NCBI RefSeq assembly: GCF_024362485.1 | Contig: NZ_CP101457.1 | Location: 62,001-126,000, forward strand | DNA length: 64,000 nucleotides | DNA from: Natronobeatus ordinarius | Lineage (GTDB): Archaea; Halobacteriota; Halobacteria; Halobacteriales; Natrialbaceae | Direction: 5' to 3' | Shown here: positions 1 through 8,412 of the stretch, piece by piece | Position numbering within the stretch: position 1 is the first letter of the stretch | Layout: each line of letters begins with the position of its first letter | Translations under genes and position numbers: made by a program | Notes under the pieces: generated by a model | Seen by the model: only the letters and a program-made list of their open reading frames with translations | What the model was told of the DNA's origin: nothing | The model's database searches: none

Positions 1-960
1 CTGTTAATGGACGTCTCGAGTGTGAGTTTGAACTCCCCTCGGACAGTCCAACGCCATACGAGCAGTACGTGTTGTCCGACGAGTTCGAGTTCCGAGCGAG
101 CACGCTCCAGTACGACCCAGTGGACGATGAGTTCTACTTCCATATCACCACACGGAGGTACGACTCCGAAGGCGACGGCGGTGAGAACGGAGAGGTTTCG
201 GAAGATTCCGAGCACCAAACAGTCCTCGGTATCGACCTCGGCGTCAACAGTCTCGCCGTCTCATCCACCGGACGCTTCTGGCACGGAGACGACTACGACC
301 ACTGGTGCCGCGAGTTCGAGAAGCGACGTGGAGAGATGCAACAGTGCGGGACACAAGCCGCGCACAACGCCCTGCTTCGACTCGGCAAGCGCGAAGAAGC
401 ATGGCGGAAGCAGTACATCCACACGGTCGCTAACGAAATCGTCTCAGAGGCCGTCGAACACGAGTGCGACGTTATCGTGTTCGAGGACTTGACCGACATT
501 CGAAAGCGGCTACCTCACGCGAAGTGGCACCACTTCTGGGCGTTCCGACGCCTCGTCGAGTACGTCGAGTACAAAGCGCCCGAACAGGGCGTCTCCGTGG
601 AACAAGTCGAGCCGAACTACACGTCCCAACGCTGTTCTCGGACGGACTGCGGGTTCACGCATGAGGACAACCGCCACGGCGAACACTTCGAGTGCCAGAA
701 GTGTGGATACAAGGTCAACGCGGACTACAACGCGGCGAAGAATGTCGGGCTACGGTGCGCCCGTAAGCAGAAACACAGACTCCGTTCCTCGCCCACGTCG
801 GGGAGCGGAGACGCACTAGTAGACGTGCGTCTGAATGGTGGGACGGTGAACGGCGAGAGTCACCAGCCTATTGGCGGTGACTGATTGCCGGGAGTCCACA
901 TCAAAGCCCCACCCTCAAGGACCGAGGCGCGGAGCGCCAAGGGAGTAGGGCGGGGTAGTT
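1..960 (+). mobile_element. IS200/IS605-group (IS1341-type) TnpB element, 3' part
   Basis: Only the right-hand part of the element is in the window: most of tnpB and the structured right end. The right end (906-956) folds as CCCC-A-CCCT pairing with AGGG-C-GGGG around an inner GGCGC-GGA-GCGCC hairpin, as in subterminal structures of this group. No tnpA is visible. The element abuts the 3' end of a decayed minus-strand gene, which reads straight into it, so the insertion removed that gene's last codons. The exact right boundary is an estimate (955-965). Confidence 0.8.
3..884 (+). CDS. tnpB: TnpB RNA-guided endonuclease, 5' end outside window
   Basis: The reading frame is open to the window edge, so the N-terminal recognition part is missing from view. 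RuvC-like catalytic motifs are present in order: GIDLGVNSLAV (first Asp), VIVFEDLTDIR (Glu), and the final Asp in NADYNAAKN. A zinc ribbon lies between them (CSRTDCG, then CQKCG). TnpB is an omega-RNA-guided DNA nuclease that helps IS200/IS605 elements persist. The visible part has all key residues and no frameshift, so the protein may be active. The C-terminal tail after the last catalytic motif is typical of haloarchaeal members. Confidence 0.92.
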   Translation, partial: VNGRLECEFELPSDSPTPYEQYVLSDEFEFRASTLQYDPVDDEFYFHITTRRYDSEGDGGENGEVSEDSEHQTVLGIDLGVNSLAVSSTGRFWHGDDYDHWCREFEKRRGEMQQCGTQAAHNALLRLGKREEAWRKQYIHTVANEIVSEAVEHECDVIVFEDLTDIRKRLPHAKWHHFWAFRRLVEYVEYKAPEQGVSVEQVEPNYTSQRCSRTDCGFTHEDNRHGEHFECQKCGYKVNADYNAAKNVGLRCARKQKHRLRSSPTSGSGDALVDVRLNGGTVNGESHQPIGGD

Positions 961-976
961 TACATACTGCCTCGTC
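886..976 (+). ncRNA. Probable TnpB omega-RNA 3' scaffold and guide
   Basis: By analogy with characterised TnpB systems, the omega-RNA covers the 3' end of tnpB and the right end, and its guide is the sequence just outside the element. The nested hairpins at 906-956 fit the scaffold. The guide would start near 957-961 and read TTTACATACTGCCTCGTCG, which is the 3' part of the neighbouring decayed gene. The 5' limit is not determinable here and probably lies inside tnpB. Confidence 0.5.
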
Positions 977-1528
977 GTCGATAGCGTGAACACGCCTTTG
1001 TCGATCATGTCGCCGACGACGTCTTTGAGGGCCGTGAACTGTCCCTGCAGGTGGCCGTCGCCGACCGGCTCGCCATCGTACCAGCGCACGGTTGCGAGCG
1101 CTCCGTTCCCGACTGTCTCTCCCTGTTTGACTGTCTCCGAGTCGTACTGCAGGCCGAACCACAGCGTCCGATACGCGGTCACCTCGAACGTCGTCGACAC
1201 CACGAAAAACGCCTCGTGATGGAGATAGTCGAGGTGGTCAGCGACGATCTCGTCGAGCGTGAGGCCGGTGGCGCGGGGTTTCGGCTCGACGACCGTCCTC
1301 GGGATCGACCTCTCGAGCGACGAGATCGTCGACCGCATCTGCCTCGAGGCCATCGGGCAGTTCCGCCAGCAGCTGTTTCGCCCACTTGGAGTCGGTGTCT
1401 TCGCCACCGAACGGCGATTCAGCCGAAATTCGGTGCTTGAGCTTGAGGTTTGCTGCGCCCCAATGGCTGTAGTGGAGCGTGTACTGTCCGTCTGTGCGTT
1501 CGTACGCAACGAGTGCGCGATGTCCCAT
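961..1528 (-). pseudogene. Decayed DUF6735-like haloarchaeal gene (frameshift plus IS truncation)
   Basis: From the ATG at 1528 the protein begins MGHRALVAYERTDGQYTLHY and continues to a VDPE motif near 1300. There the sensible reading jumps frame into TVVEPKPRATGLTLDE and on to STTRQYV, where the TnpB element begins. Both halves read as one conserved small accessory protein, which I recall as DUF6735 (function unknown). A one-base insertion in GAGGACGGTCGTCGAG near 1295 would explain the shift. The C-terminus is replaced by element sequence. A conserved leader hairpin (1564-1593) and a GAGGTGA Shine-Dalgarno-like sequence precede the start. Confidence 0.7.
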
Positions 1529-1563
1529 GATTCAATCACCTCACGAGGCGATGCTTGTGCTGT

Positions 1564-1593
1564 GTCACCCCGCACTCCTCCTGGGGGGAGAAC
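1564..1593 (-). promoter_or_regulatory. Conserved leader hairpin, copy 1
   Basis: On the gene strand it reads GTTGTTCTCCCCCCAGGAGG followed by AGTGCGGGG. It belongs to a ten-member family with the pattern GTTTTTCTGC-stem-GARG-GGGTGMGG-stem. It lies 5' of the decayed gene starting at 1528, with a spacing of 49 nt from the GAGTGCGG block to the ATG. Confidence 0.6.
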
Positions 1594-1597
1594 AACG

Positions 1598-1978
1598 CTA
1601 CACGTCGATCGACTCAAAGGAACTGAGATCCGCGTGGAGGACTTCGCCATCGCGGATGACGTACCGCTTTGCGAGGACTGGGAACCGACATTTCGTGAAT
1701 CCGGCTGTCTGGATGTCGAGTTCTTCGGTAGGCTCGAGATAATCGGCGAGTGTTCGGAGGAACTCGTGCGTCACAAGACCACCTTTGTAGTCGGGAAGGC
1801 CGTCTTCACGGGCTTCGTAGACCTCGAAGGCGTCCTATCCCCAGATGATGAGCTCTCCTTCTTCGTCCACTTCCCAATTCAGGGTCCCGAAGCAATGTGC
1901 TTCGCAGAGCTGGCGGACTGCCTGTGCATTCGTTACGATCGCACCGGCCGATGTCGTGGCTGCTTGGAGCGTTGCCAT
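1598..1978 (-). pseudogene. Small accessory protein gene with in-frame TAG
   Basis: From the ATG at 1978 it reads MATLQAATTSAGAIVTNAQA and on to GELIIWG (codon 47). Codon 48 (1835-1837) is TAG. The same frame then continues coherently as DAFEVYEAREDGLPDYKGGL and on to SSFESIDV, stopping with TAG at 1598. Composition and acidic character are the same on both sides, so this looks like one 126-codon gene with a single nonsense change, probably from a TAC or TAT Tyr codon. Function unknown. The leader hairpin is at 2003-2030, with 37 nt spacing. Confidence 0.7.
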
Positions 1979-2002
1979 TGTTAGTCCTCGGGGGTGCTTT
2001 CC

Positions 2003-2030
2003 TACCCCCGCACCCCTTCAGGGGAGTAAC
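2003..2030 (-). promoter_or_regulatory. Conserved leader hairpin, copy 2
   Basis: On the gene strand it reads GTTACTCCCCTGAAGGGGTG followed by CGGGGGTA. The stem is CCCC-TGAA-GGGG. The distance from GGGTGCGG to the ATG at 1978 is 37 nt, the modal value of the family. Confidence 0.65.
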
Positions 2031-2050
2031 AGACGCATCCTGAGACGAAC

Positions 2051-2080
2051 CAGGAAGAACCAGGAAGAACCAGGAAGAAC
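2051..2080. repeat. Three tandem copies of CAGGAAGAAC
   Basis: Three perfect head-to-tail 10 bp units, with a partial unit (GACGAAC) before them, lie directly 3' of the small gene ending at 2083. Purpose unknown; slippage expansion is the simplest explanation. Confidence 0.9.
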
Positions 2081-2082
2081 CG

Positions 2083-2289
2083 CTACTCGAGGATCGTGTA
2101 TCTGGATTCTACCTGAACGCCGTCGTCCTCTGTGGCAGGTGGTCGAGTGAGGTGACTCACCTGCTCCAGGAGCGTCACCGCTGTGTCGATTCGCTCTCGA
2201 TCAGAGGGATCCAATTCATCGATGTCAATATCGCTCAGGTTGCTGAGCGCGCGGTGCAGCCGGTACCCAGGTGTGTTTCGTGGGTCCAT
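2083..2289 (-). CDS. Small acidic accessory protein (68 aa)
   Basis: Begins MDPRNTPGYRLHRALSNLSD and is rich in Asp and Glu, with a heptad-like middle (IDTAVTLLEQVSHL) that could form one long helix. No recognised family. It has a leader hairpin (2294-2323), but the spacing is only 17 nt, shorter than in other members. It is the first gene in a row of three small minus-strand genes, the other two of which are decayed. Confidence 0.6.
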   Translation of the reverse strand: MDPRNTPGYRLHRALSNLSDIDIDELDPSDRERIDTAVTLLEQVSHLTRPPATEDDGVQVESRYTILE

Positions 2290-2293
2290 GTGT

Positions 2294-2323
2294 ACGCCTC
2301 CGCCGACTTCTGGCGCAGAAAAA
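2294..2323 (-). promoter_or_regulatory. Conserved leader hairpin, copy 3
   Basis: On the gene strand it reads GTTTTTCTGCGCCAGAAGTC followed by GGCGGAGGCGTA. The GTTTTTCTGCGCC block is identical to that of copy 9. It is unusually close to its start codon (2289). Confidence 0.65.
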
Positions 2324-2687
2324 CATCGCCGGGTCGTCAGCAGAGCATCTATAGCCTGACGAGGATCACGATTGAGTCACCCAGCACAGATCGATTCGTT
2401 ATCGAAGGAGGATGGATACGTTTCTTTGGTTACAGCGAAGGGGATGAGGCACAGTATGATGGTGCCATTCGTGTTCGGTTAAGAGCGCTAATCGATAGAC
2501 AGAGTCGACTTCGACAGAATCGTCATCCTTCCTGTCCAAAATCGAGTTCTCCGCGTATGGAGCCTCAGAGCAAGCGTTTTCGAACCCTCTGTATTGCCCG
2601 TTGAGGGGAGAAAGGGGCCTAACCGAACACGGATGATGGTGCAATCGAGTCCGCGGATTCAAGGTTTCTCTGCGTGAATCGTCAGCT
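2324..2687. other. Intergenic, no gene recognised
   Basis: No frame on either strand shows haloarchaeal coding character. The long minus-strand frame across 2399-2866 is rich in Ser, His and Arg and overlaps the better gene at 2688. The stretch is slightly AT-richer and probably holds the promoter of the plus-strand pair starting at 2688. Confidence 0.5.
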
Positions 2688-3047
2688 ATGACCGATGATT
2701 CAGAATCCTCCCCATCGTTTCTCTCGTCGCTTCCGAGCCAACCCATTACAGACGGCATCGTGAAGCAGATTGGTGAGAGCGACAACCTAAAAATTCGCGG
2801 AACCATGGGTTTTCCAGGCTCATCCCCCGGCACGATCGAAGCGTTCCTGCTGAATATGGAAGCCAAGACGCACGTAATCGTCTTTGATCCAGGCGCGGAA
2901 CAATGGCGCGTCTACAAATCCTTCAAAACCGAGGGGATGAGCCATCAAGAGATGGTCAATCGCGCGAGCGAACTCGCTAACGAGTGGTTCGCTGAAAGCC
3001 TCTCGGACCGCATCGCGGCCGCAGAAGAGACGGAGCCAGACACATGA
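2688..3047 (+). CDS. Conserved hypothetical protein (119 aa), first gene of a pair
   Basis: Begins MTDDSESSPSFLSSLPSQPI. The middle reads as alternating strands (LKIRGTMGF, THVIVFDPGAEQWRVYKSF) and the C-terminus is a helix (MVNRASELANEWFAESL). No family recognised. Its stop overlaps the next start in an ATGA arrangement, so the two are probably translationally coupled. Confidence 0.65.
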   Translation: MTDDSESSPSFLSSLPSQPITDGIVKQIGESDNLKIRGTMGFPGSSPGTIEAFLLNMEAKTHVIVFDPGAEQWRVYKSFKTEGMSHQEMVNRASELANEWFAESLSDRIAAAEETEPDT

Positions 3048-3538
3048 TCCTCCGCTACTACGCTGATGCGGACATCCGCGAGTGGCACGACCACGCGCTC
3101 CGGCTCTTGCGAACGCTGCACGACGAGCACGGCATCGCAGTCGAGATCGACCGGATCGACGAGCAGCACGGGCCGATCACGGACTTCCCCGGCGACGTAC
3201 GATACCCGACGCCCGAGGAGGTCTACGAACGCGACCTCAAACGCAACCGTGCTCTGAACCAGACTATCGACCAGACACCGTCAGCGGCGTTCAAACGCTA
3301 CGGGAAACTCGACATCGCTGGGAACGTCGCGGTCGTCGATGATGAGGGGACTGTCCAATGGGCCTCGACACTGCCGGGCTATGCTGACGGCTATCGGCCG
3401 GGTGCTGCGTCACAGACCGCGATGAACTTTCTGGAGGATATCGCCACCGCTCCGAGCAACCGTATCTGCGTCGAATGCCTCTCTCTGCTGGATGGCGACG
3501 AAAATTTCTGTCCGAACTGTGGCTACGAATTTCCATAG
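3044..3538 (+). CDS. Zinc-ribbon protein (164 aa)
   Basis: Begins MILRYYADADIREWHDHALR. The first ~115 residues have an alpha/beta pattern (RLLRTLHDEHGIAVEIDRID, then LDIAGNVAVVDDEGTVQWAS) that could be thioredoxin-like, though no CxxC is present there. The C-terminus is a zinc ribbon (CVECLSLLDGDENFCPNCG, about residues 143-161). It overlaps the preceding gene by four bases. Role unknown. Confidence 0.65.
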   Translation: MILRYYADADIREWHDHALRLLRTLHDEHGIAVEIDRIDEQHGPITDFPGDVRYPTPEEVYERDLKRNRALNQTIDQTPSAAFKRYGKLDIAGNVAVVDDEGTVQWASTLPGYADGYRPGAASQTAMNFLEDIATAPSNRICVECLSLLDGDENFCPNCGYEFP

Positions 3539-3664
3539 CGCAGTACGCTATTGGATCGACGACATTCAACGCCGACTGGCTGATGTCACACGTCCTAAGC
3601 ACACGAGAATGGGTAGCCTCTAACAGCTGATTTCACACCGTGAGAGACCTCTCCACCCCACCGA

Positions 3665-3707
3665 ATTAACCAACAATGAACGGCTTTGACACGCCTTGTT
3701 GGTTAAT
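3665..3707. repeat. Inverted repeat ATTAACCAACAA / TTGTTGGTTAAT
   Basis: Perfect 12 bp arms separated by 19 bases. It is one of three near-identical inverted repeats in the window (also 7205-7245 and 27580-27623), all sharing TTAACCAAC as the arm core. This copy lies downstream of the zinc-ribbon gene and upstream of the CcbP-like gene. Confidence 0.85.
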
Positions 3708-3818
3708 CTTGCCCAGCGACTCAGGCCCGGACTTCTGCGGTCACAATCGAGCAAGCTTACGATTGGTCGATGGATGGATCCGGCTGTCCAGCGTATCTTA
3801 CGAACAGAGTGCGTACTG

Positions 3819-4181
3819 ATGGGTATGCCACGAGTCGAGAGAGACGAAGAACGAGACGAACGCATCGAGATGCGGATCATCGTCGATACGTACAGTGCTG
3901 AAGAGCAGGCGATGGGCTGGCACGCGTATCTGGACGACACGATGGACTTTCCCTTCGAAGCACGGTGTGTCATCGAGCGAGCGGAATCGCCCCTGAATGT
4001 GGGCGAAACGGTACGCGTTATCGAAATGTCCCCGACTGAGCCAACGCTCAACCAGATGTTCGTAACGGTGGAGTGGATGGACAGAACACTTGGCGTGCCA
4101 TTAGAGCAATTAGAGGTCGTCGACGCCAGCAGTGACACGGAACAGGCGGTCGCAGACTGGCAGTACTGGCTCGACCGCTGA
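3819..4181 (+). CDS. CcbP-like calcium-binding family protein
   Basis: The body resembles the Calci_bind_CcbP family: AMGWHAYLDDTMDFPFEARC, then a strand block with VGETVRVIEM, a MFVTVEWMDRTLGVPLEQLE core and the terminal DWQYWLDR. CcbP from a cyanobacterium binds calcium; the archaeal role is unknown. The frame is open upstream to 3696, but that part lacks coding character and overlaps the inverted repeat, so I place the start at 3819 (or MPRVE at 3825). The N-terminus is charged (VERDEERDERIEMRI). Confidence 0.75.
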   Translation: MGMPRVERDEERDERIEMRIIVDTYSAEEQAMGWHAYLDDTMDFPFEARCVIERAESPLNVGETVRVIEMSPTEPTLNQMFVTVEWMDRTLGVPLEQLEVVDASSDTEQAVADWQYWLDR

Positions 4182-4305
4182 GAGTCATGCGTCCGTACTC
4201 GAACCACCCTCTCCAGACTCCCCAGAGACGGACAGTGCCACGTCTCACCGACCCCCGGCCAATCCACAGATTGAATCCGTCCGAGTTCATCCATTCTGAT
4301 ATTGA

Positions 4306-5706
4306 ATGCGACTCGAATTCGACGACGGCACGCTCCTGCTCCACGACGCTCCCGACGACACCCCGTATGCGGAGTGGGACGACCGCGTCGACGAGTACCG
4401 CGCCCAGCCGTATCGGTATCGACCTCTCCTCGAATGGGCGGGTGCTTGGACAGATGGAGACGAGCAAACAACGCTTCACGACGGTTTCGCTCACGCTCTC
4501 GAAGACACCGCTCGGGCCTACCCTGTCCTCGATCTCACACCTGCACTCCACATCGAACCGCGTGACTACCAACAGGCCGCGCTCGACGCCTGGATCGAGC
4601 ACGGACGGCGGGGGAGCGTCGTCCTCCCGACGGGAAGCGGGAAGACGTTCCTCGGGCTGCAGGCCATTGCCGACGCTGGCGTCAGTGCGCTGGTCGTCAC
4701 GCCGACAATCGACCTGATGAACCAGTGGCACGCCACGCTCACCAACGCCTTCGCCGACCAGCTCACACAGCCGATCGGCGTCCTCGGTGGCGGCAGCCAC
4801 GACGTCACAGCCATCACGGTCACGACCTACGACAGCGCCTATCGCTACGTCAACGAGTACGGCGATCAGTTCGGCCTGCTCGTCGTCGACGAGGAACACC
4901 ACCTGCCAGCCCCGACCTACCGGCAGATCCCCGAGATGATGATCGCACCGTATCGCCTCGGCCTCACGGCGACCTATGAGCGCCCCGATGGCAAGCACGA
5001 ACTCCTCGAGGATCTCCTTGGGCCGGTCGTCTATCGGGAGCACGTCGACGAACTCGCTGGGGAGTATCTCAGCGAGTACGAGACGATCCACATGTCGGTC
5101 GACCTCACAGCCGACGAGCGAGAGTCGTACGACGAGGAGTACCGGATCTATCGCGACTACGTCGACAGCCACGACTTCGATCTCTGGAAGGAGCGCGGCT
5201 ACGCAGAGTTCCTCAAGCGCACTTCCTACGACCCGCAGGGACGGCGAGCGCTCATCGCCAAGCAGCGTGCCGAGCGACTCGCCCGGACGGCGACGAAGAA
5301 ACTCGACACGCTCGACACTCTAATCAAACGCCATCACGACGACCGCGCCATCATCTTCACTGCGAACAACGACTTCGCCTACGAGATCTCCCAGGAGTTC
5401 ATCGTCCCCTGCATCACCCATCAGACCAAGACCGACGAACGCACCGAGATCCTGGAACGGTTCCGCACGGGCGACTATTCGATGCTCGCGACCTCCCAAG
5501 TTCTCGACGAAGGGATTGACGTCCCGGCGGCGAACGTCGGAATCATCCTCTCGGGAAGCGCCTCGAAACGGCAGTACGCCCAGCGACTCGGGCGAATCCT
5601 CCGGCCTACGGACGACCGCCAGCCAGCACGTCTGTACGAGATTATCGCTGAGGACACGATGGAGACGTACGTCTCTCAACGCCGTCGAGAGGGGGTGAAT
5701 GCGTAG
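4306..5706 (+). CDS. XPB/Rad25-like superfamily 2 DNA helicase
   Basis: 466 aa. After a ~75-residue N-terminal domain come the SF2 motifs: EPRDYQQAAL (Q-like region), LPTGSGKT (Walker A, GSGKT at 110-114), VVDEEHH (195-199, the DEAH-box variant), LGLTATYER (motif III region), LDEGIDVPAANVGII and QRLGRILRP (motif VI). Archaeal XPB unwinds DNA in repair and partners with Bax1. Here its stop codon shares one base with the start of a Bax1-like gene, the classic pairing. Confidence 0.9.
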   Translation: MRLEFDDGTLLLHDAPDDTPYAEWDDRVDEYRAQPYRYRPLLEWAGAWTDGDEQTTLHDGFAHALEDTARAYPVLDLTPALHIEPRDYQQAALDAWIEHGRRGSVVLPTGSGKTFLGLQAIADAGVSALVVTPTIDLMNQWHATLTNAFADQLTQPIGVLGGGSHDVTAITVTTYDSAYRYVNEYGDQFGLLVVDEEHHLPAPTYRQIPEMMIAPYRLGLTATYERPDGKHELLEDLLGPVVYREHVDELAGEYLSEYETIHMSVDLTADERESYDEEYRIYRDYVDSHDFDLWKERGYAEFLKRTSYDPQGRRALIAKQRAERLARTATKKLDTLDTLIKRHHDDRAIIFTANNDFAYEISQEFIVPCITHQTKTDERTEILERFRTGDYSMLATSQVLDEGIDVPAANVGIILSGSASKRQYAQRLGRILRPTDDRQPARLYEIIAEDTMETYVSQRRREGVNA

Positions 5707-7064
5707 TGCTGACCGCAAACTTCGCGCGGTCACGCACGACTGACGAGACGATTACACCGCTGTTCATCGATCCATCTGATGAGCGCTATCGTGAGACGGC
5801 ACGGGAACTCCTCCAACTGTTCGAAGTCCACCTCGACGGGCCGAGGGGCGATCTCGAAGCCGAGATTGACGAGCTGACTGTCGCGGATACCGACTACAAG
5901 ATCGTCCAGGGACTGGCGAAGCTCCTGAAAGACGAGTGCAAGTTCGAAGTCGTCGCGTCGGTCGATCCACGTGAGATTCGTCGGCGACTCTTCGAGAAAG
6001 CCAACGAGCGGTATCCTATTGTTCGCCAGCCGACGCTCGGTGAGGACACACAGAAGCTGGAAGTGTACAGTGGAGTGGCCGACGAACTCGGTATCTCGCT
6101 CGAAGACTGCTATCGTGGGATGTACGCCGACCTCGAGGACAACAAGCGGCTCGTCCGAATCGGCACGCGGACGGCCGACCGATACGAGAGGACCGGTGAT
6201 GCGTCGCCGTCGACGACGAATTTGACCGGCAGCAGTGCCGAGGAATACGAGCACACCGACCTCACCGTCGACTGGCTGCTGACTCGGTACAACCTCGCGC
6301 TCGCTCAGGCAGTCCTCTACGATGCGACTGAGATGCGGATTCGTGTCTGGGACCACTTCGGGACGGTGTTCAGCTACGTGAAGCTGTTCGGGCTGATGCA
6401 TCGCATCTATCCGATCGATGCCGACGGCGACCGCGTTGCGAGTACGGATCAGGCTTCGGGCTACGAGGCCGTGCTGGATGGCCCAGCGTCGCTGTTCTCG
6501 AAATCACAGAAGTACGGGATTCGCATGGCGAACTTCTTGCCAGCGTTACCTCTCTGTGAGCGGTGGGAGATGACCGCCGAGATTCTCATCGACGAAACAA
6601 CCAGCGAGACACGGCAGTTCACACTTGACCAGAGCGAAGGTCTCGATTCGCACTACAGCGGTGGTCAGCGGTTCGATAGTGACGTCGAGCGGACGCTCGC
6701 TCAGAAGTGGGAGCGAGCGAACACTGAGTGGGAACTCGTACGCGAGGACGACGTCTTTGACCTCGGGGCCGAGGTGATGATCCCCGACTTTGCAGTCGAG
6801 CACCCCGATGGACGTCGGGCGATTTTCGAAATTGTCGGCTTCTGGACGCCCGAGTATATAGAGTCAAAGCTAGCGAAGATCCGGCAGGTGGAGGCTGACA
6901 ACTTCATACTGGCTGTCTCAGAGCGACTGGATTGTGCAAATGAGGACTTCGGACGGACGGCCGACCGAGTACTCTGGTTCAAAACCGGCATTCACGTCTA
7001 TGATATGGTCGAATTAGTTGAAACAGTTGCTGCCTCGTCCGATACAACACCTGCTTCTAAGTGA
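5706..7064 (+). CDS. bax1: Bax1-like nuclease partner of XPB (DUF790)
   Basis: 452 aa from a GTG at 5706 overlapping the helicase stop. The N-terminus (LTANFARSRTTDETITPLF) and overall length fit the DUF790/Bax1 family. The C-terminal third has a nuclease-like core: MIPDFAVEHPDGRRAIFEIV, then GFWTPEYIESKLAKI, resembling a PD-(D/E)xK fold (D, E-x-V, K). Bax1 binds XPB and cuts DNA at forks or bubbles. The pair would act as a helicase-nuclease in repair or on incoming DNA. Confidence 0.85.
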   Translation: MLTANFARSRTTDETITPLFIDPSDERYRETARELLQLFEVHLDGPRGDLEAEIDELTVADTDYKIVQGLAKLLKDECKFEVVASVDPREIRRRLFEKANERYPIVRQPTLGEDTQKLEVYSGVADELGISLEDCYRGMYADLEDNKRLVRIGTRTADRYERTGDASPSTTNLTGSSAEEYEHTDLTVDWLLTRYNLALAQAVLYDATEMRIRVWDHFGTVFSYVKLFGLMHRIYPIDADGDRVASTDQASGYEAVLDGPASLFSKSQKYGIRMANFLPALPLCERWEMTAEILIDETTSETRQFTLDQSEGLDSHYSGGQRFDSDVERTLAQKWERANTEWELVREDDVFDLGAEVMIPDFAVEHPDGRRAIFEIVGFWTPEYIESKLAKIRQVEADNFILAVSERLDCANEDFGRTADRVLWFKTGIHVYDMVELVETVAASSDTTPASK

Positions 7065-7204
7065 GAATGCTCGGTGGCTTGGCGTCCCACAGTGCATTCC
7101 ATAGATGCGCTTGCGTGCGAATTTTCACTTGTGACATCAGAAGGACGTGGCTTTCTTCTCGAACTTCCGTAACGAGGGGTGCTTACTGGCAACGGTGGTG
7201 TGTT

Positions 7205-7245
7205 CTTAACCAACGACGCGGGAAAAGACACCAGCGTTGGTTAAG
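7205..7245. repeat. Inverted repeat CTTAACCAACG / CGTTGGTTAAG
   Basis: Perfect 11 bp arms with a 19-base spacer, between the convergent bax1-like gene and the gene ending at 7277. Same arm core as 3665-3707 and 27580-27623. The convergent position would suit a bidirectional terminator, but no T-tract follows either arm. Confidence 0.85.
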
Positions 7246-7276
7246 GAGAAGTTGAAGTCCGATTCGGCCACTGTCG

Positions 7277-8269
7277 TTATGACCGCGACCCGACCTCGGT
7301 GCCGGGTTTGAACTCGGTCAACTCCTCGATGCGCTGTTCGAGTTCGTCGACTTCCTGGCGGAGTTCCTCGGCGTCGGGATCGTCGCTCAGCGCGAGTTGG
7401 TCCTTCAGCCCTTGCAGCCGTGTTTCCTTGCGCTCTGCGTCGACGTCGGCCTTGCGCACATACTCGCTTTCTTCAATCTCGTAGACATCCGTCTCTGGGA
7501 GATCGGTCACGTCTAGGGCTTCGTCGACTTTCTTGCGATCGACGGCCATGATGCGCTCGCGAGGAATCCCTGCCTCTTCGAGTACGCCAATGACCTCGTT
7601 GTCGTCTTTCAGCGAGCGATTGCGGCGACTTGTCCGCTGGACCGACCCGTACTGGCCGTGAACAGGCTGGTCGTGGTGGAGTCGCCCAAGGAGCACCTCA
7701 CGTACGTCCTGGCGGAGGTCGCCGGCGTTTCGCTGGACGTCCGAGAGCAGCGTATAGAGGTTGATGAGCGCCGGCGTCTCACCGTCCTCGAGCGCAGTTG
7801 GGTCGTGGCGTTCGAGCGCGTCGATCAAGAGGAGCATGTCGGCATAGATGGGAAGATTGGGTTCCGTGCGGTCTGCTGCATCGTCTTGGTCATCAGGTGA
7901 CTGACTGGATGCCCCGGTGATGAGCTGGGAGGTCGTCGGCTCATCGGTTTCGGTGAGCGTGCCTGCTCGGTTGTTGATCTCGTAGCGGGGATGGAGACTG
8001 AGCACGGCCGCGTACGGCTCCGCGTCCGGGGGCAGGCGTTGGAGATCGAAGGTGCCGCCAGCGTCGGTAATGCGCTCGGCCAGGGTTTCGAACTGCTCGC
8101 GGTGGAGCGGCTGTGCGTCACCTGAATCGCCGAACTCGATGACGATGCGGTGCTCCTGGATGTCGGTGAGGCGGAATCGCGTTTCCGACAGTGGCGTGAT
8201 GAGTGTCGCATCCGCAGCGAGTGCGTCACACTCGTCAAGGAGCGTTCGCCAGCTTGCGGTAAAGGGCAT
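7277..8269 (-). CDS. Hypothetical protein with C-terminal coiled coil (330 aa)
   Basis: Begins MPFTASWRTLLDECDALAAD. Residues 1-100 look like an alpha/beta domain (FRLTDIQEHRIVIEFGDSG). A low-complexity acidic linker follows near 115-140. The last ~60 residues form a heptad-rich coiled coil (LQGLKDQLALSDD, LRQEVDELEQRIEELTEF). The central part contains RRNRSLKDDNEVIGVLEEAG, possibly a small helical DNA-binding segment. No family recognised. Inverted-repeat sequences lie just outside both ends of the gene. Confidence 0.65.
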   Translation of the reverse strand: MPFTASWRTLLDECDALAADATLITPLSETRFRLTDIQEHRIVIEFGDSGDAQPLHREQFETLAERITDAGGTFDLQRLPPDAEPYAAVLSLHPRYEINNRAGTLTETDEPTTSQLITGASSQSPDDQDDAADRTEPNLPIYADMLLLIDALERHDPTALEDGETPALINLYTLLSDVQRNAGDLRQDVREVLLGRLHHDQPVHGQYGSVQRTSRRNRSLKDDNEVIGVLEEAGIPRERIMAVDRKKVDEALDVTDLPETDVYEIEESEYVRKADVDAERKETRLQGLKDQLALSDDPDAEELRQEVDELEQRIEELTEFKPGTEVGSRS

Positions 8270-8412
8270 AGTAGCTCTTGGTCGTATCGCGGGAAAACTG
8301 CTCGGCCCAGTTCGTGCTTGACACCGGTCTCCTGGAACGCTTCGACTCGCTGCTGGCAGTTACCTAACACCAGCCCAATGCGCAGGTGGCGTTGGTTACT
8401 ATCAGCGCTGGT

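Noticed and set aside
1835-1837. TAG recoding as pyrrolysine or another amino acid
   Set aside because: No Pyl genes in the window, many intact genes end in TAG, and both clear cases are in decayed loci.
2399-2866. Long minus-strand open frame (155 codons)
   Set aside because: Rich in Ser, Arg and His, overlaps the better plus-strand gene at 2688, and has no haloarchaeal acidic character.
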